A DNA stretch of 64,000 bases from Pseudomonas oryzagri (GTDB taxonomy: Bacteria; Pseudomonadota; Gammaproteobacteria; Pseudomonadales; Pseudomonadaceae). The translations under genes were made by a program, and so were the position numbers. The number at the start of each line of letters is the position of its first letter. Position 1 is the stretch's first letter. The DNA is taken from positions 1 to 64,000 of the forward strand of contig NZ_JAJHPU010000043.1 in the NCBI RefSeq assembly GCF_020831405.1. Reading direction: 5' to 3'. The notes beneath the pieces were generated by a model, which saw only the letters and a list, made by a program, of their open reading frames with translations, ran no database searches and was not told the origin of the DNA. This document shows positions 47,089-55,462 of this stretch, one piece after another.

Positions 47089-47852
47089 TGGCGTTGCGGG
47101 CGGACGGCCTGCGCCCGGTGGCCCTGGTCACCGGAGCAGCGCGCGGCATCGGTCTCGGTATCGCCGCCTGGCTGATCGCCGAAGGCTGGCAGGTGGTGCT
47201 CGCCGACATCGACCGGCGGCGTGGCGCGCGGGTTGCCCACGCCTTGGGCGATCAGGCCTGGTTCGTGCAGCTGGATGTCGCCGACGAGGCGCAGGTATTG
47301 CTGCGGGTGGCGGAGGTGATCGGCCAGTTCGGCCGGCTCGATGCCCTGGTCAGCAACGCCGCGCTGGCCGAGCCTTACAATCCGCCGCTGGAAAGCCTCG
47401 ACCTGGAGCGCTGGAACCGCGTGCTGGCGGTCAACCTCACCGGCACCATGCTGCTCGCCAAGTGCTGTGCCCCTTATCTGCGGGCGAGTGGCGGGGCGAT
47501 CGTCAACATCGCCTCGACCCGTGCCCATCAGTCGGAGCCCGACAGCGAGGCCTATGCGGCGAGCAAGGGCGGGCTGCTGGCGCTGACCCATGCGCTGGCG
47601 GTCAGCCTCGGCCCGGAGGTGCGTGTCAATGCGGTCAGTCCCGGCTGGATCGATGCGCGCGATCCGTCCGCACGGCGCGCCGAGCCGCTGCGTCCCGCCG
47701 ATCATGGCCAGCATCCCGCCGGCCGGGTCGGGAGCGTGGAGGACGTGGCGGCGCTGGTGGCCTGGCTGCTGTCGGCCGAGGCCGGTTTCGTTACCGGCCA
47801 GGAGTTCGTCGTCGATGGCGGCATGAGCCGGCGCATGCTCTATCTGCCCTGA
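47088..47852 (+). CDS. Short-chain dehydrogenase/reductase
   Basis: A 254-aa classical SDR. Nucleotide motif [10 protein letters not shown] (about 15-24), NAA at about 90, catalytic Ser143, Tyr156 and Lys160 (YAASK), and the C-terminal [14 protein letters not shown]. Substrate unknown. It overlaps metZ by one base (TGATG), so it is co-translated; a constant partner of metZ in Pseudomonas. Confidence 0.9.
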   Translation: MALRADGLRPVALVTGAARGIGLGIAAWLIAEGWQVVLADIDRRRGARVAHALGDQAWFVQLDVADEAQVLLRVAEVIGQFGRLDALVSNAALAEPYNPPLESLDLERWNRVLAVNLTGTMLLAKCCAPYLRASGGAIVNIASTRAHQSEPDSEAYAASKGGLLALTHALAVSLGPEVRVNAVSPGWIDARDPSARRAEPLRPADHGQHPAGRVGSVEDVAALVAWLLSAEAGFVTGQEFVVDGGMSRRMLYLP

Positions 47853-47899
47853 GCGCGACGTAGGTGAGTCCGGAGGAATGAAAAAAATCCTTGTGGGCT

Positions 47900-47928
47900 A
47901 TTGACTTAGCTCGGGGTGATGCGTAAAG
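47900..47928 (+). promoter_or_regulatory. Sigma-70 promoter of the Val-Asp tRNA operon
   Basis: TTGACT, 17 nt, TAAAGT, followed by a C-rich discriminator. It lies 23 nt before tRNA-Val. Confidence 0.83.
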
Positions 47929-47951
47929 TTCGCCCCCGTCGCAAGGCTAAT

Positions 47952-48027
47952 GGCTGATTAGCTCAGCTGGGAGAGCACCTGCATCACACGCAGGGGGTCG
48001 GCGGTTCGATCCCGTCATCAGCCACCA
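47952..48027 (+). tRNA. tRNA-Val (CAC)
   Basis: A 76-nt cloverleaf with encoded CCA. The anticodon loop ATCACAC closed by CCTGC/GCAGG gives anticodon CAC. The T-arm is GGTTCGATCCC. Confidence 0.93.
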
Positions 48028-48072
48028 AACCTTGTCACGAAAGAAGTATTCGGACGCAAGTCCGGCCGACGC

Positions 48073-48149
48073 GCAGTGGTAGTTCAGTCGGTTAGAATAC
48101 CGGCCTGTCACGCCGGGGGTCGCGGGTTCGAGTCCCGTCCACTGCGCCA
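48073..48149 (+). tRNA. tRNA-Asp (GTC), copy 1
   Basis: A 77-nt cloverleaf, acceptor GCAGTGG/CCACTGC, anticodon loop CTGTCAC giving GTC, encoded CCA. Confidence 0.97.
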
Positions 48150-48253
48150 TTATTTTTCGGGTTTGCCCTTGGCAGATTCGAGATCGTAAAAGCCTAAGGG
48201 TTCTGCGATCAGACGCTTCACAACGTTGTATCGGACGCAAGTCCAACCGACAC

Positions 48254-48330
48254 GCAGCGGTAGTTCAGTCGGTTAGAATACCGGCCTGTCACGCCGGGGG
48301 TCGCGGGTTCGAGTCCCGTCCGCTGCGCCA
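48254..48330 (+). tRNA. tRNA-Asp (GTC), copy 2
   Basis: Like copy 1 except for a compensated change in the acceptor stem (GCAGCGG/CCGCTGC). The upstream CGGACGCAAGTCC stretch is repeated too, so leader and tRNA were duplicated together. Confidence 0.97.
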
Positions 48331-48334
48331 TACG

Positions 48335-48367
48335 AAAAGCCCTCTGGCTGATGCCAGAGGGCTTTTT
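48335..48367 (+). terminator. Terminator of the Val-Asp tRNA operon
   Basis: AAAAGCCCTCTGGC-TGAT-GCCAGAGGGCTTTTT, a strong stem with T-run 5 nt after the last tRNA. Confidence 0.95.
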
Positions 48368-48464
48368 ACTTTCTGCAACATTCATTTTTTCGTCATTGCG
48401 GATCTTTAGGCTGATACTCGGAGTCAGAAGACAACGAACACATCAGACAAGTAGAGGATCCACC

Positions 48465-48551
48465 ATGGACGATTATCAGGAAGAGTTGCTGGAGTGGCGT
48501 GCCGCAGAGCGCGATCTGCCGGAGTCGGCCGACGACGCCACCGAGTTGTAG
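48465..48551 (+). CDS. Putative 28-residue acidic small protein
   Basis: An ORF encoding an acidic 28-residue peptide beginning MDDYQEELLEWRAAERD. AGAGGA lies 7 nt upstream of the ATG and a hairpin terminator follows. It lies alone between the tRNA operon and the coiled-coil gene. No domain is visible; small size leaves real doubt. It could be a conserved small Pseudomonas protein. Confidence 0.5.
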   Translation: MDDYQEELLEWRAAERDLPESADDATEL

Positions 48552-48587
48552 TTCCCCATCCGCTGCGTGCGGATACCCTTTTCCTCG

Positions 48588-48621
48588 AACAGCCCGATGC
48601 GCCGCGTGCCGTCGGGCTGTT
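48588..48621 (+). terminator. Hairpin after the small ORF
   Basis: AACAGCCCGA-N14-TCGGGCTGTT followed by a short T-containing tail, 37 nt after the ORF stop. Confidence 0.6.
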
Positions 48622-48942
48622 TGCTGTTGGCGCCTTCGGTTCGTTTGAGGAGAGGGTGCCGTCTTCTCCGTCCGTCGGATGTGCCGTTGCCATGTATTGC
48701 TGTGTTGTCGGCGGCCCTGATGCATCGAGGGCTACCGTGTCACACTTTATGGCCCCTGCGGTCTTGGTGGAAAATCGTACCGGGAGCCTGCCAACCCCTT
48801 CACATTGCCTGACGGGACTTTTCTCCTAGACTCTCGCCAGCAAAAGTTCGGCGCAACGGGCAGGGTTCTTGCGTCGGAAATGGGATAGATGATTCAACCT
48901 GGGCAGGATGTGGTGTATGGGGTGCCTGTACGAGGGACGAGA
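48622..48942. other. Gene-free stretch
   Basis: No convincing gene, promoter or repeat in these 321 nt. Open frames here lack ribosome binding sites and family features. Confidence 0.45.
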
Positions 48943-50328
48943 ATGAGCCTGCAGAAGAAGCCGCAGATGGTAGAAGCCGTGATGTTCTTCAACGAACGCG
49001 GCATCTGCAAGGAAATGCTCTATCCAGAGTTCGAAGCATTGCTGGATGGGGTGGTCAACCTGCCGGAGTTCGCCGATCAGCAGATGCGCGCGGCCTTCGT
49101 GGTGATCAATCCTCGCTTGCTGGTCAAGGCCGCGGTCTTTTTCTATCTGGACTTCGGCGACAAGGGCGAGGCCGATCGCGGCTGGAACATCCCTCTGCGC
49201 CATCTGGCCGAGCGTGGCGGCAGCGGCCCCGATCTGGGCGCCGGTCCGGTACGGCTGGCCTGTCGCAGCCAGTGCCCGGTGTCCTGGCACCAGATGCATC
49301 TGTGGGATCCCAGTCTGTCGCCTGCGCAGAACGACCTGCTGCTGATCCGCGATGCCGCCAAGCGCAACAATCTCGGCGTACTGGTCGAAGAGGACGCCCC
49401 TCAGGTGCTGGAGCCGGGCAAGCTGAAGGTGGCTCCCGAACACAAGTGGTACATGCAGCCCGACGACCTCGAGCTGATCCGCTCCTCGGAGGTGGCGCGC
49501 AAGGCCGAGCAGGCCGAGCAGGAAGAGCGCGCCAAGGCCGCCCAGTTGCTCAAGCAGCAACGTCTGCGCATCGCCAGCCTCACCCAGCAGCACGAGGAGG
49601 AGTTGGCACGCCTGCGTCTGCAGGCGGAACAGCGCGAGCAGGAGCTCCTCCAGCGCCTGCAGCAGATGGAGCAGGTACAGGCCGAGCAAGCTCAGCGCAA
49701 CGAATCGCTCAAGGCGCGGCTGACCGCCCAGGCCGAGAATTTCCAGAAAGTGCGCGAGGAGATGGACCTGCGCCTGCAGGCCGCCGCACATGATGGCCGC
49801 AGCGAGCAGGAAGGTTTGCGCGCGCAGTTCGAACAGGAGGCCAAGGCACGCATCAACGCTGCGTTGCTCGAATATCAGGAGCGCCTGGCTCGCCTGGATG
49901 CCCGGCTCGCCAGCCAGGCCACCGAGGAGACCCTGCTGCGCGCCGAAGTGGTTCGACTCGCCGAGGAACGCGACCGTCTGGCCCGCGAGGGCGGCGGACA
50001 GATTCTCGAACAGCTGACCGCCCAGGGCGTGGTGTTCGTTGCCTACCATCCGGGGGCCGGCCACCTGACCATCCCGCTGCAGGACATCCCCACCTATCGA
50101 CATAGTCCCATTGCCTATGTCGCCGCCAAGTGCTTCGTCAGCGAGGCGCAATACAGCCAGTGGTTGGCGCACTACCAGCAGCCGAGTTGTGTTGCCCAGC
50201 TGTCCAGCGGCAATCGCTGCGGCATGCCGATCGACCGCGTCGAGTCGCCCAGCCGCTTCGTCGTCGGCGAGGCCGACTGCTGCAGTCGGCACCGTGCCAG
50301 TGTCCGTCAGCGCACCCTCGGCAGCTGA
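48943..50328 (+). CDS. Coiled-coil protein of unknown function
   Basis: A 461-aa soluble protein. Residues 1-180 form a globular domain (KPQMVEAVMFFNERGICKEM, VVINPRLLVKAAVFFYLDFGDKGE). A long coiled coil follows (about 182-350, very rich in Glu, Gln, Arg and Ala). The C-terminal domain ends with a Cys-rich pattern: CVAQ, GNRCGMP and ADCCSRHR, possibly metal-binding. Such proteins are often labelled chromosome partitioning in Pseudomonas without proof. The ATG at 48943 follows CGAGGGACGAG; an in-frame ATG at 48889 is an alternative. Confidence 0.8.
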   Translation: MSLQKKPQMVEAVMFFNERGICKEMLYPEFEALLDGVVNLPEFADQQMRAAFVVINPRLLVKAAVFFYLDFGDKGEADRGWNIPLRHLAERGGSGPDLGAGPVRLACRSQCPVSWHQMHLWDPSLSPAQNDLLLIRDAAKRNNLGVLVEEDAPQVLEPGKLKVAPEHKWYMQPDDLELIRSSEVARKAEQAEQEERAKAAQLLKQQRLRIASLTQQHEEELARLRLQAEQREQELLQRLQQMEQVQAEQAQRNESLKARLTAQAENFQKVREEMDLRLQAAAHDGRSEQEGLRAQFEQEAKARINAALLEYQERLARLDARLASQATEETLLRAEVVRLAEERDRLAREGGGQILEQLTAQGVVFVAYHPGAGHLTIPLQDIPTYRHSPIAYVAAKCFVSEAQYSQWLAHYQQPSCVAQLSSGNRCGMPIDRVESPSRFVVGEADCCSRHRASVRQRTLGS

Positions 50329-51265
50329 TACCGTCTGGCCGCCACCCGCCCCCCTGCAGGCGGTCCGCTGTGGCTGGCTGCGGGAGGCCGGTGTCGAACT
50401 GGCCATGCTGCGCCTTGACCTGATCGATTCGCTGATCAGCGGCAACAAGTGGTACAAGCTCGCCCCCCATCTGGCCGAGGCCCGTCGTCTCGGCGCCCCC
50501 GGATTGATCAGCCTGGGTGGTGCCCACTCCAATCACCTGCATGCCCTGGCCGCCGCCGGTGCGCGCTTCGGTTTCGCCACCGCCGGGTTGCTGCGCGGTC
50601 CTGAAGTGGATACACCCACCGTCCGCGACTTGCGCGAGTTCGGCATGCACCTGCACTGGCTGGGCTACGGTGGCTACCGCGAGCGCCACCGGGAGGGTTT
50701 CTGGGTGCCCTGGCTGGAGCGTTATCCAGATTGGCTGGCGATAGCCGAGGGTGGGTCGAGCGTCGCTGCCATGCAGTCCTGTGCCGGCCTGGTCGGCGAG
50801 ATCGAGCGTGGCCTGGCCGTGCTCGGCTGGGCGGATTACCAGCAGCTGTGGGCGGCCGCCGGCAGCGGCACCACGCTGGCGGGGCTGGTGCTGGGGGAGG
50901 CTGGTCGCCATCCGGTGGTCGGCACTCTGGCGGTGCCGGCCGACCACGGGGTGGCCGGCCAGGTGGCGCGCCTGCTCGCCGCCAGCGGCTGTCCGGCGGA
51001 GTCCGGTTATCGTTTGCTGGAGGCCAGCCGCGGCGGTTTTGCTCGTCTCGACGGCACGCTGGCGCGCTTCATTCTCGCCTTCGAGGCGGAAACCGGCGTA
51101 CCACTCGAGCCGCTGTACACGGGCAAGTTGCTGCTGGCCCTGCATGACGCCGTGACCAGCGGCGAGATCGCCCGCGGCAGCCGCATCGTCGCGGTGCACA
51201 GCGGAGGCCTGCAGGGGCGGCGCGCGCTGGCCGCGCGCCTGGCGCAATTGTCCCGTACCGACTGA
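50300..51265 (+). CDS. PLP-dependent ACC deaminase/D-cysteine desulfhydrase family enzyme
   Basis: A 321-aa fold type II PLP enzyme. LIDSLISGNKWYKLAPHLAEARR carries the PLP lysine in GNKWYK (about 41-46), and GGAHSNHLHALAAAGARFGF (about 66-85) the Asn that contacts PLP. AAGSGTTLAGLVLG is the phosphate-binding loop. Whether it acts on D-cysteine or another amino acid cannot be said; true ACC deaminase is usually longer. It begins with GTG, overlapping the preceding gene by 29 nt (GTG 50294 is an alternative). Confidence 0.82.
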   Translation: MSVSAPSAADTVWPPPAPLQAVRCGWLREAGVELAMLRLDLIDSLISGNKWYKLAPHLAEARRLGAPGLISLGGAHSNHLHALAAAGARFGFATAGLLRGPEVDTPTVRDLREFGMHLHWLGYGGYRERHREGFWVPWLERYPDWLAIAEGGSSVAAMQSCAGLVGEIERGLAVLGWADYQQLWAAAGSGTTLAGLVLGEAGRHPVVGTLAVPADHGVAGQVARLLAASGCPAESGYRLLEASRGGFARLDGTLARFILAFEAETGVPLEPLYTGKLLLALHDAVTSGEIARGSRIVAVHSGGLQGRRALAARLAQLSRTD

Positions 51266-51267
51266 GT

Positions 51268-52218
51268 TCAGGATCCCGGTGCGGCCCGCGGCCAGCGATC
51301 ATCGACCAGAAACACCCGTGCCACCTCCTGCCAGTCGCCGGCGCCGTCGGGCGCCATCTGCACCAGCATGCGCGGCTCGGCATCGGCCGGCAGTTCGGCG
51401 AGCCAGGCGGCCAACCGGGCATTGCTCCAACCTTGCGTGGCCGGGCAAGCGGCGGGAGCCAGCCAGCTCATGCGCGGCAACGGTTGCCAGCAGCCGGGAT
51501 GCAGCGCCTGCCAGCTCGGCCAGTCGCGACGGTGCACCCATGCGCCGCGCTGGTGGCGCGCGTCGGCGTCGACCGGGGCGCTGCAGGCGTGCGGCCAGGG
51601 ATAGAACAGGTAGCCGCCCAGCCACAGGCTGGCGCGGGCGGTGCGCGAGCTGAGGTGCGCCAACGGCTCGCGCGCCGCGGGCAGGCCGGTGAGGCGCAGC
51701 TGGTGCTGCAGCAGGCGCTCCAGCTTGAGATCGAGACGGTCCAGGCGTCCCGGGCCGAGCCAGTTGGCCGTGATGCGGCCGTCCGCGTCGCTGGGTCCTA
51801 GGTAGAACTTCACCGCCAGTTCGATGTGCTGCAGGCCCTCGTCGTCTTCCACCAGCAGGTCCAGTTCGCCGAGGGTGTGGCCGTGGTCGCGGATCGCCAG
51901 GTTGGCGGCCAGCAGGCGGACGTCCGGCGCCGCCTGCAGGGCGAACTGCCAGAGCTGCTCGTAGTAGCGCCCCAGGCGGTTGCCGTTGGCGGCGGGCAGG
52001 CGCTCGAGGAGCCGCTGCGGCTGCCGGTCGAGGTCGTGCAGCCAGCCTGCCAGGCGCTTCGGTTGTGCGGCCCAGGTGCTGGCATGCAGGGGATGGCGCA
52101 GCCGCTCGCCATCCGCGCGGGCCAGCAACGAGGGGCTGAGCAGGGTCCACGCCAGGTCGCGCACGGCAGGGTGCTGCAGGCGACGGGGCAGGTCGGCGAG
52201 ATCGGCAAGCGGGCTCAT
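51268..52218 (-). CDS. DUF1853 family protein
   Basis: A 316-aa protein of the DUF1853 family. It starts MSPLADLADLPRRLQHPAVRDLAWTLLSPSLL. The centre has LGRYYEQLWQFAL, then GELDLLVEDDEGLQHIELAVKFYLG, i.e. E..LD...E..VK, a layout like PD-(D/E)XK nuclease folds. A nuclease activity is inferred from this pattern only. It converges with the PLP enzyme gene (2 nt gap) and is divergent from nadK, the arrangement usual in Pseudomonas. Confidence 0.85.
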   Translation of the reverse strand: MSPLADLADLPRRLQHPAVRDLAWTLLSPSLLARADGERLRHPLHASTWAAQPKRLAGWLHDLDRQPQRLLERLPAANGNRLGRYYEQLWQFALQAAPDVRLLAANLAIRDHGHTLGELDLLVEDDEGLQHIELAVKFYLGPSDADGRITANWLGPGRLDRLDLKLERLLQHQLRLTGLPAAREPLAHLSSRTARASLWLGGYLFYPWPHACSAPVDADARHQRGAWVHRRDWPSWQALHPGCWQPLPRMSWLAPAACPATQGWSNARLAAWLAELPADAEPRMLVQMAPDGAGDWQEVARVFLVDDRWPRAAPGS

Positions 52219-52323
52219 GCCAGCGAGCATAGCTGGTGGGGGCCGCGCCTGTCGCGGTTTGCCGCTGGCGACGCGCTTCCCCCATAATCGACTCTTCCGC
52301 AGACCGCAGCCGGCAGGATCTCC

Positions 52324-53214
52324 ATGGAGCAATTCCGCAATATCGGCATCATCGGGCGCATGGGCAGCTCGCATGTGCTGGACACCATTCGTCGCCTGAA
52401 GCGCTACCTGATCGAGCGTCACCTGCACGTGATCCTCGAGGAGACCATCGCCGAGATGCTGCCCGGCCACGGTATGCAGACCTGCTCGCGCAAGTTGATG
52501 GGCGAGATCTGCGATCTGGTGATCGTCGTCGGCGGCGACGGCAGCCTGCTCGGCGCGGCCCGCGCCATGGCCCGCCATGGCACGCCGGTGCTGGGAATCA
52601 ACCGCGGCAGCCTGGGCTTTCTCACCGACATCCGCCCCGACGAGCTGGAGATCAAGGTCAGCGAGGTGCTCGCCGGTCGTTACCTGATGGAGAGCCGCTT
52701 CCTGCTCGAGGCGCTGGTGCGCCGCGGCGAGGAGGCCATCGGCCAGAGCGACGCGCTCAACGACGTGGTGCTGCACCCCGGCAAGTCGACGCGGATGATC
52801 GAGTTCGAGCTGTACATCGACGGCCAGTTCGTCTGCAGCCAGAAGGCCGACGGCCTGATCGTCGCCACCCCGACCGGCTCCACCGCCTATTCGCTGTCGG
52901 CCGGCGGGCCGATCATGCATCCCAAGCTGGACGCCATCGTCATCGTGCCGATGTACCCGCACACGCTGTCCAGCCGGCCGATCGTGGTCGACGGCAACAG
53001 CGAGCTGAAGGTGGTGGTGGCCACCGATATGCAGATCTATCCGCTGGTCTCCTGCGACGGCCAGAACCACTTCACCTGCGCCCCCGGCGACACCCTGACC
53101 ATCCGCAAGAAGGCGCAGAAGCTGCAGCTGATCCACCCGCTCGACCACAACTACTACGAGATCTGCCGGACCAAGCTGGGCTGGGGCAGCCGCCTCGGCG
53201 GGGGGCACGACTAG
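52324..53214 (+). CDS. nadK: NAD kinase
   Basis: NadK (296 aa) phosphorylates NAD+ to NADP+. The GGDGS motif (Gly70-Gly71-Asp72-Gly73-Ser74), NRGSLGFLTD (about 94-103) and TPTGSTAYSLSAGGPI (about 183-198) are present. The stop overlaps the GTG of the phosphatase gene by one base. Confidence 0.96.
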   Translation: MEQFRNIGIIGRMGSSHVLDTIRRLKRYLIERHLHVILEETIAEMLPGHGMQTCSRKLMGEICDLVIVVGGDGSLLGAARAMARHGTPVLGINRGSLGFLTDIRPDELEIKVSEVLAGRYLMESRFLLEALVRRGEEAIGQSDALNDVVLHPGKSTRMIEFELYIDGQFVCSQKADGLIVATPTGSTAYSLSAGGPIMHPKLDAIVIVPMYPHTLSSRPIVVDGNSELKVVVATDMQIYPLVSCDGQNHFTCAPGDTLTIRKKAQKLQLIHPLDHNYYEICRTKLGWGSRLGGGHD

Positions 53215-54188
53215 TGCTGCTCGACCCGGCGCGCGGCTACGACCTGATCGGCGACGTGCACGGCTGCGCGCGGGCCCTCGAGCGCCTGCTCTCCGGCCTC
53301 GGTTATAGTCGTCACAATGGCGTCTGGCGCCATCGCGAGCGCATGGCGCTGTTCCTCGGCGACATCGTCGACCGCGGTCCGCACATCCGCGAGGCCCTGC
53401 ACCTGGTGCACGACATGGTCGAGGCCGGCGAGGCGCTGTGCCTGATGGGCAATCACGAGTGGTACGCCCTCGGCTGGACCACCCAGGCACAGCCTGGCAA
53501 CGGCCGGCAGTTCGCCCGCGAGCACAGTCCGCGCCACGAGCGGCTGATCCACGAGACCCTGGTCCAGTTCCAGGATCATCAGGGCGACTGGCACGACTTC
53601 CTCGACTGGTTCTACCGCCTGCCGCTGTTCGTCGACGCCGGGCGCTTTCGCATGGTCCACGCCTGCTGGGACGCCGATCTGATCGCGCGTCTGCGTCGTG
53701 ACTATCCGGACGGGCGCATCGACCGCGCCTTCATCCAGCAGGCCGGCGACCCCGACAGCTTCGCCGCCCACTGTTGTCAGCGCCTGCTGCGCGGCGTCGA
53801 CATGCCGCTGCCGGGCGGGGTGACCCTGACCAGTCACGACGGCTTCGTACGCAACGTGTTCCGCACCAAGTTCTGGGAAGAGGACCCGCAGACCTACGGC
53901 GACCTGGTGTTCCAGCCCGATGCGCTGCCCGACGAGGTGGCCAACCTGCCGCTGAGCAACCGGCAGAAAGCCGAACTGCTGCGCTACGGCGCCGACGAGC
54001 CGCTGCTGTTCGTCGGCCACTACTGGTGCCGCGGCACGCCGGCGCCGCTGCGCCCCAACCTGGCCTGCCTCGACTACAGCGCGGTGCGCCGCGGCAAGCT
54101 GGTGGCCTACCGTCTGGACCAGGAAACCCGCCTCGATCCGGCCAAGTTCTGCTGGGTCGAGGTCAAGCGTATGGAGGCCGACTCGTGA
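53214..54188 (+). CDS. Metallophosphatase, PPP/PrpE-like
   Basis: A 324-aa calcineurin-type phosphoesterase. Metal-ligand blocks are YDLIGDVHGC (about 9-18), LFLGDIVDRGPH (about 46-57), LMGNHEWYAL (about 78-87), MVHACWD and VGHYWCRG. Similar enzymes dephosphorylate proteins or diadenosine polyphosphates; the substrate is unknown. The GTG start overlaps the nadK stop and the end overlaps the rhomboid GTG by 4 nt, so nadK, phosphatase and rhomboid form one unit. Confidence 0.88.
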   Translation: MLLDPARGYDLIGDVHGCARALERLLSGLGYSRHNGVWRHRERMALFLGDIVDRGPHIREALHLVHDMVEAGEALCLMGNHEWYALGWTTQAQPGNGRQFAREHSPRHERLIHETLVQFQDHQGDWHDFLDWFYRLPLFVDAGRFRMVHACWDADLIARLRRDYPDGRIDRAFIQQAGDPDSFAAHCCQRLLRGVDMPLPGGVTLTSHDGFVRNVFRTKFWEEDPQTYGDLVFQPDALPDEVANLPLSNRQKAELLRYGADEPLLFVGHYWCRGTPAPLRPNLACLDYSAVRRGKLVAYRLDQETRLDPAKFCWVEVKRMEADS

Positions 54189-55054
54189 GCCCGGTCGCCG
54201 CCCTGCGCCTGCCGTCGAGCGAGGACCTCGGCGCCTTCGTGGGCCTGCTGCAGCGTCTTGGCGTGCCGCACCGGGTCAGCGAGGAATCCGGCGAACTGGT
54301 GCTCTGGGTGCCGGACGAGACGCTGGCCGAGCAGGTACGCCAGCTCTACGGCCGCTACCCGGACGGCCTCGCCGCCAGCGAACTGCCGCCGCTGCCGACG
54401 CCACGCACGACGCCGGCCGGCACGACGCTGGCGCGCCTGCGCAGCCTGCCGGTCACCGTACTGGTGCTGGCGGCCACCTTCGCGGTGGCCCTGGCCAGCT
54501 GGTTCGGCGACAACCTGCAGCTGGTCAGCTGGCTGACCTTCAGCGATTTTCGCATCGCCGGCGACTACGCCCACTTCCTGCCGCTGGCCGACAGCCTGGC
54601 CGCCGGCCAGTGGTGGCGGCTGATCAGCCCGATGCTGGTGCATTTCGGCGTGCTGCACCTGGCGATGAACAGCCTGTGGTTCTGGGAACTGGGGCGGCGC
54701 ATCGAGTGGCGTCAGGGCAGCCTGATGCTGCTCGTGCTGACCCTGCTGTTCAGCCTGGTGTCCAACTTCGCCCAGTATCTCTTCGGTGGGCCGGCCATCT
54801 TCGGCGGCTTGTCCGGCGTGCTGTATGGTCTGCTCGGCCACTGCTGGCTGTTCCAGCGCCTGGCTCCCAATCCTTGGTACCGCCTGCCGCCGGGCGTGAT
54901 CGGTCTGATGCTGGTCTGGCTGCTGGTCTGCCTCAGCGGGCTGATCGGCGCCCTCGGCCTCGGCCAGATCGCCAACGCCGCCCACGTCGGCGGCCTGCTC
55001 AGCGGCTGCGTCACCGGCGTGCTCGGCGGCCTGCTGGCGCGTCGGCGGCGTTGA
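54185..55054 (+). CDS. glpG: Rhomboid intramembrane serine protease (GlpG type)
   Basis: A 289-aa rhomboid. The N-terminal cytoplasmic domain (about 1-80) is followed by six transmembrane helices. The catalytic dyad is Ser210 in GGLSGVLYG and His267 in NAAHVGG, with His158 and Asn162 in HLAMNSLWFW for oxyanion stabilisation. It cleaves membrane proteins in the lipid bilayer; substrates unknown. Translationally coupled to the phosphatase. Confidence 0.93.
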   Translation: MSPVAALRLPSSEDLGAFVGLLQRLGVPHRVSEESGELVLWVPDETLAEQVRQLYGRYPDGLAASELPPLPTPRTTPAGTTLARLRSLPVTVLVLAATFAVALASWFGDNLQLVSWLTFSDFRIAGDYAHFLPLADSLAAGQWWRLISPMLVHFGVLHLAMNSLWFWELGRRIEWRQGSLMLLVLTLLFSLVSNFAQYLFGGPAIFGGLSGVLYGLLGHCWLFQRLAPNPWYRLPPGVIGLMLVWLLVCLSGLIGALGLGQIANAAHVGGLLSGCVTGVLGGLLARRRR

Positions 55055-55066
55055 ATGGCAACCAAT

Positions 55067-55150
55067 CGTAGGGTGGACAACGGCGCAGCCTTGTCCACCG
55101 GGGGCCGCGCCGCAGGGTGGAAAAGACCTGCGGTCGTTTTCCACCCTACG
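55067..55150. repeat. Palindromic GTAGGGTGGA repeat
   Basis: The outer arms CGTAGGGTGGA and TCCACCCTACG are a perfect 11-bp inverted repeat. Inside lie a second GGTGGA/TCCACC pair and further short dyads. This is a known sort of intergenic repeat in Pseudomonas relatives, here between glpG and the DUF1315 gene; it may act as a terminator. Confidence 0.75.
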
Positions 55151-55198
55151 TTGTCACGGCCCCGTTAGAATCACTCCTTTTCCCTTGGAGGCACCCCC

Positions 55199-55462
55199 AT
55201 GACGTCCTTCGCCGAGATGATCGAGAACATCACCCCCGAGATCTACCAGAGCCTCAAGCTCGCCGTGGAGATCGGCAAATGGCCGGACGGCCGAAAGCTC
55301 ACCCAGGAGCAGAAGGAACTCAGCCTGCAGGCGGTGATCGCCTGGGAGATCAAGAACCTGCCCGAGGAAGAGCGCACCGGCTACATGGGCCCGCAGGAAT
55401 GCAGCTCGAAGTCCTTCGAAGTACCGAACATCCTGTTCAAGAGCTCGGACAGCCTGCACTGA
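55199..55462 (+). CDS. DUF1315 (YeaC-like) protein
   Basis: An 87-aa protein of the YeaC/DUF1315 family: SFAEMIENITPEIYQSLKLAVEIGKWPDGRKLT (blocks, about 3-35) and a C-terminal ECSSK. Function unknown. CTTGGAGGCACCCCC before the ATG is a strong ribosome binding site. Its stop overlaps the next ATG by one base. Confidence 0.88.
   Translation: MTSFAEMIENITPEIYQSLKLAVEIGKWPDGRKLTQEQKELSLQAVIAWEIKNLPEEERTGYMGPQECSSKSFEVPNILFKSSDSLH

Noticed and set aside
48494-48829. Overlapping short frames downstream of the tRNA-Asp operon
   Set aside because: No ribosome binding sites, inconsistent composition, and they cross a terminator-like hairpin.
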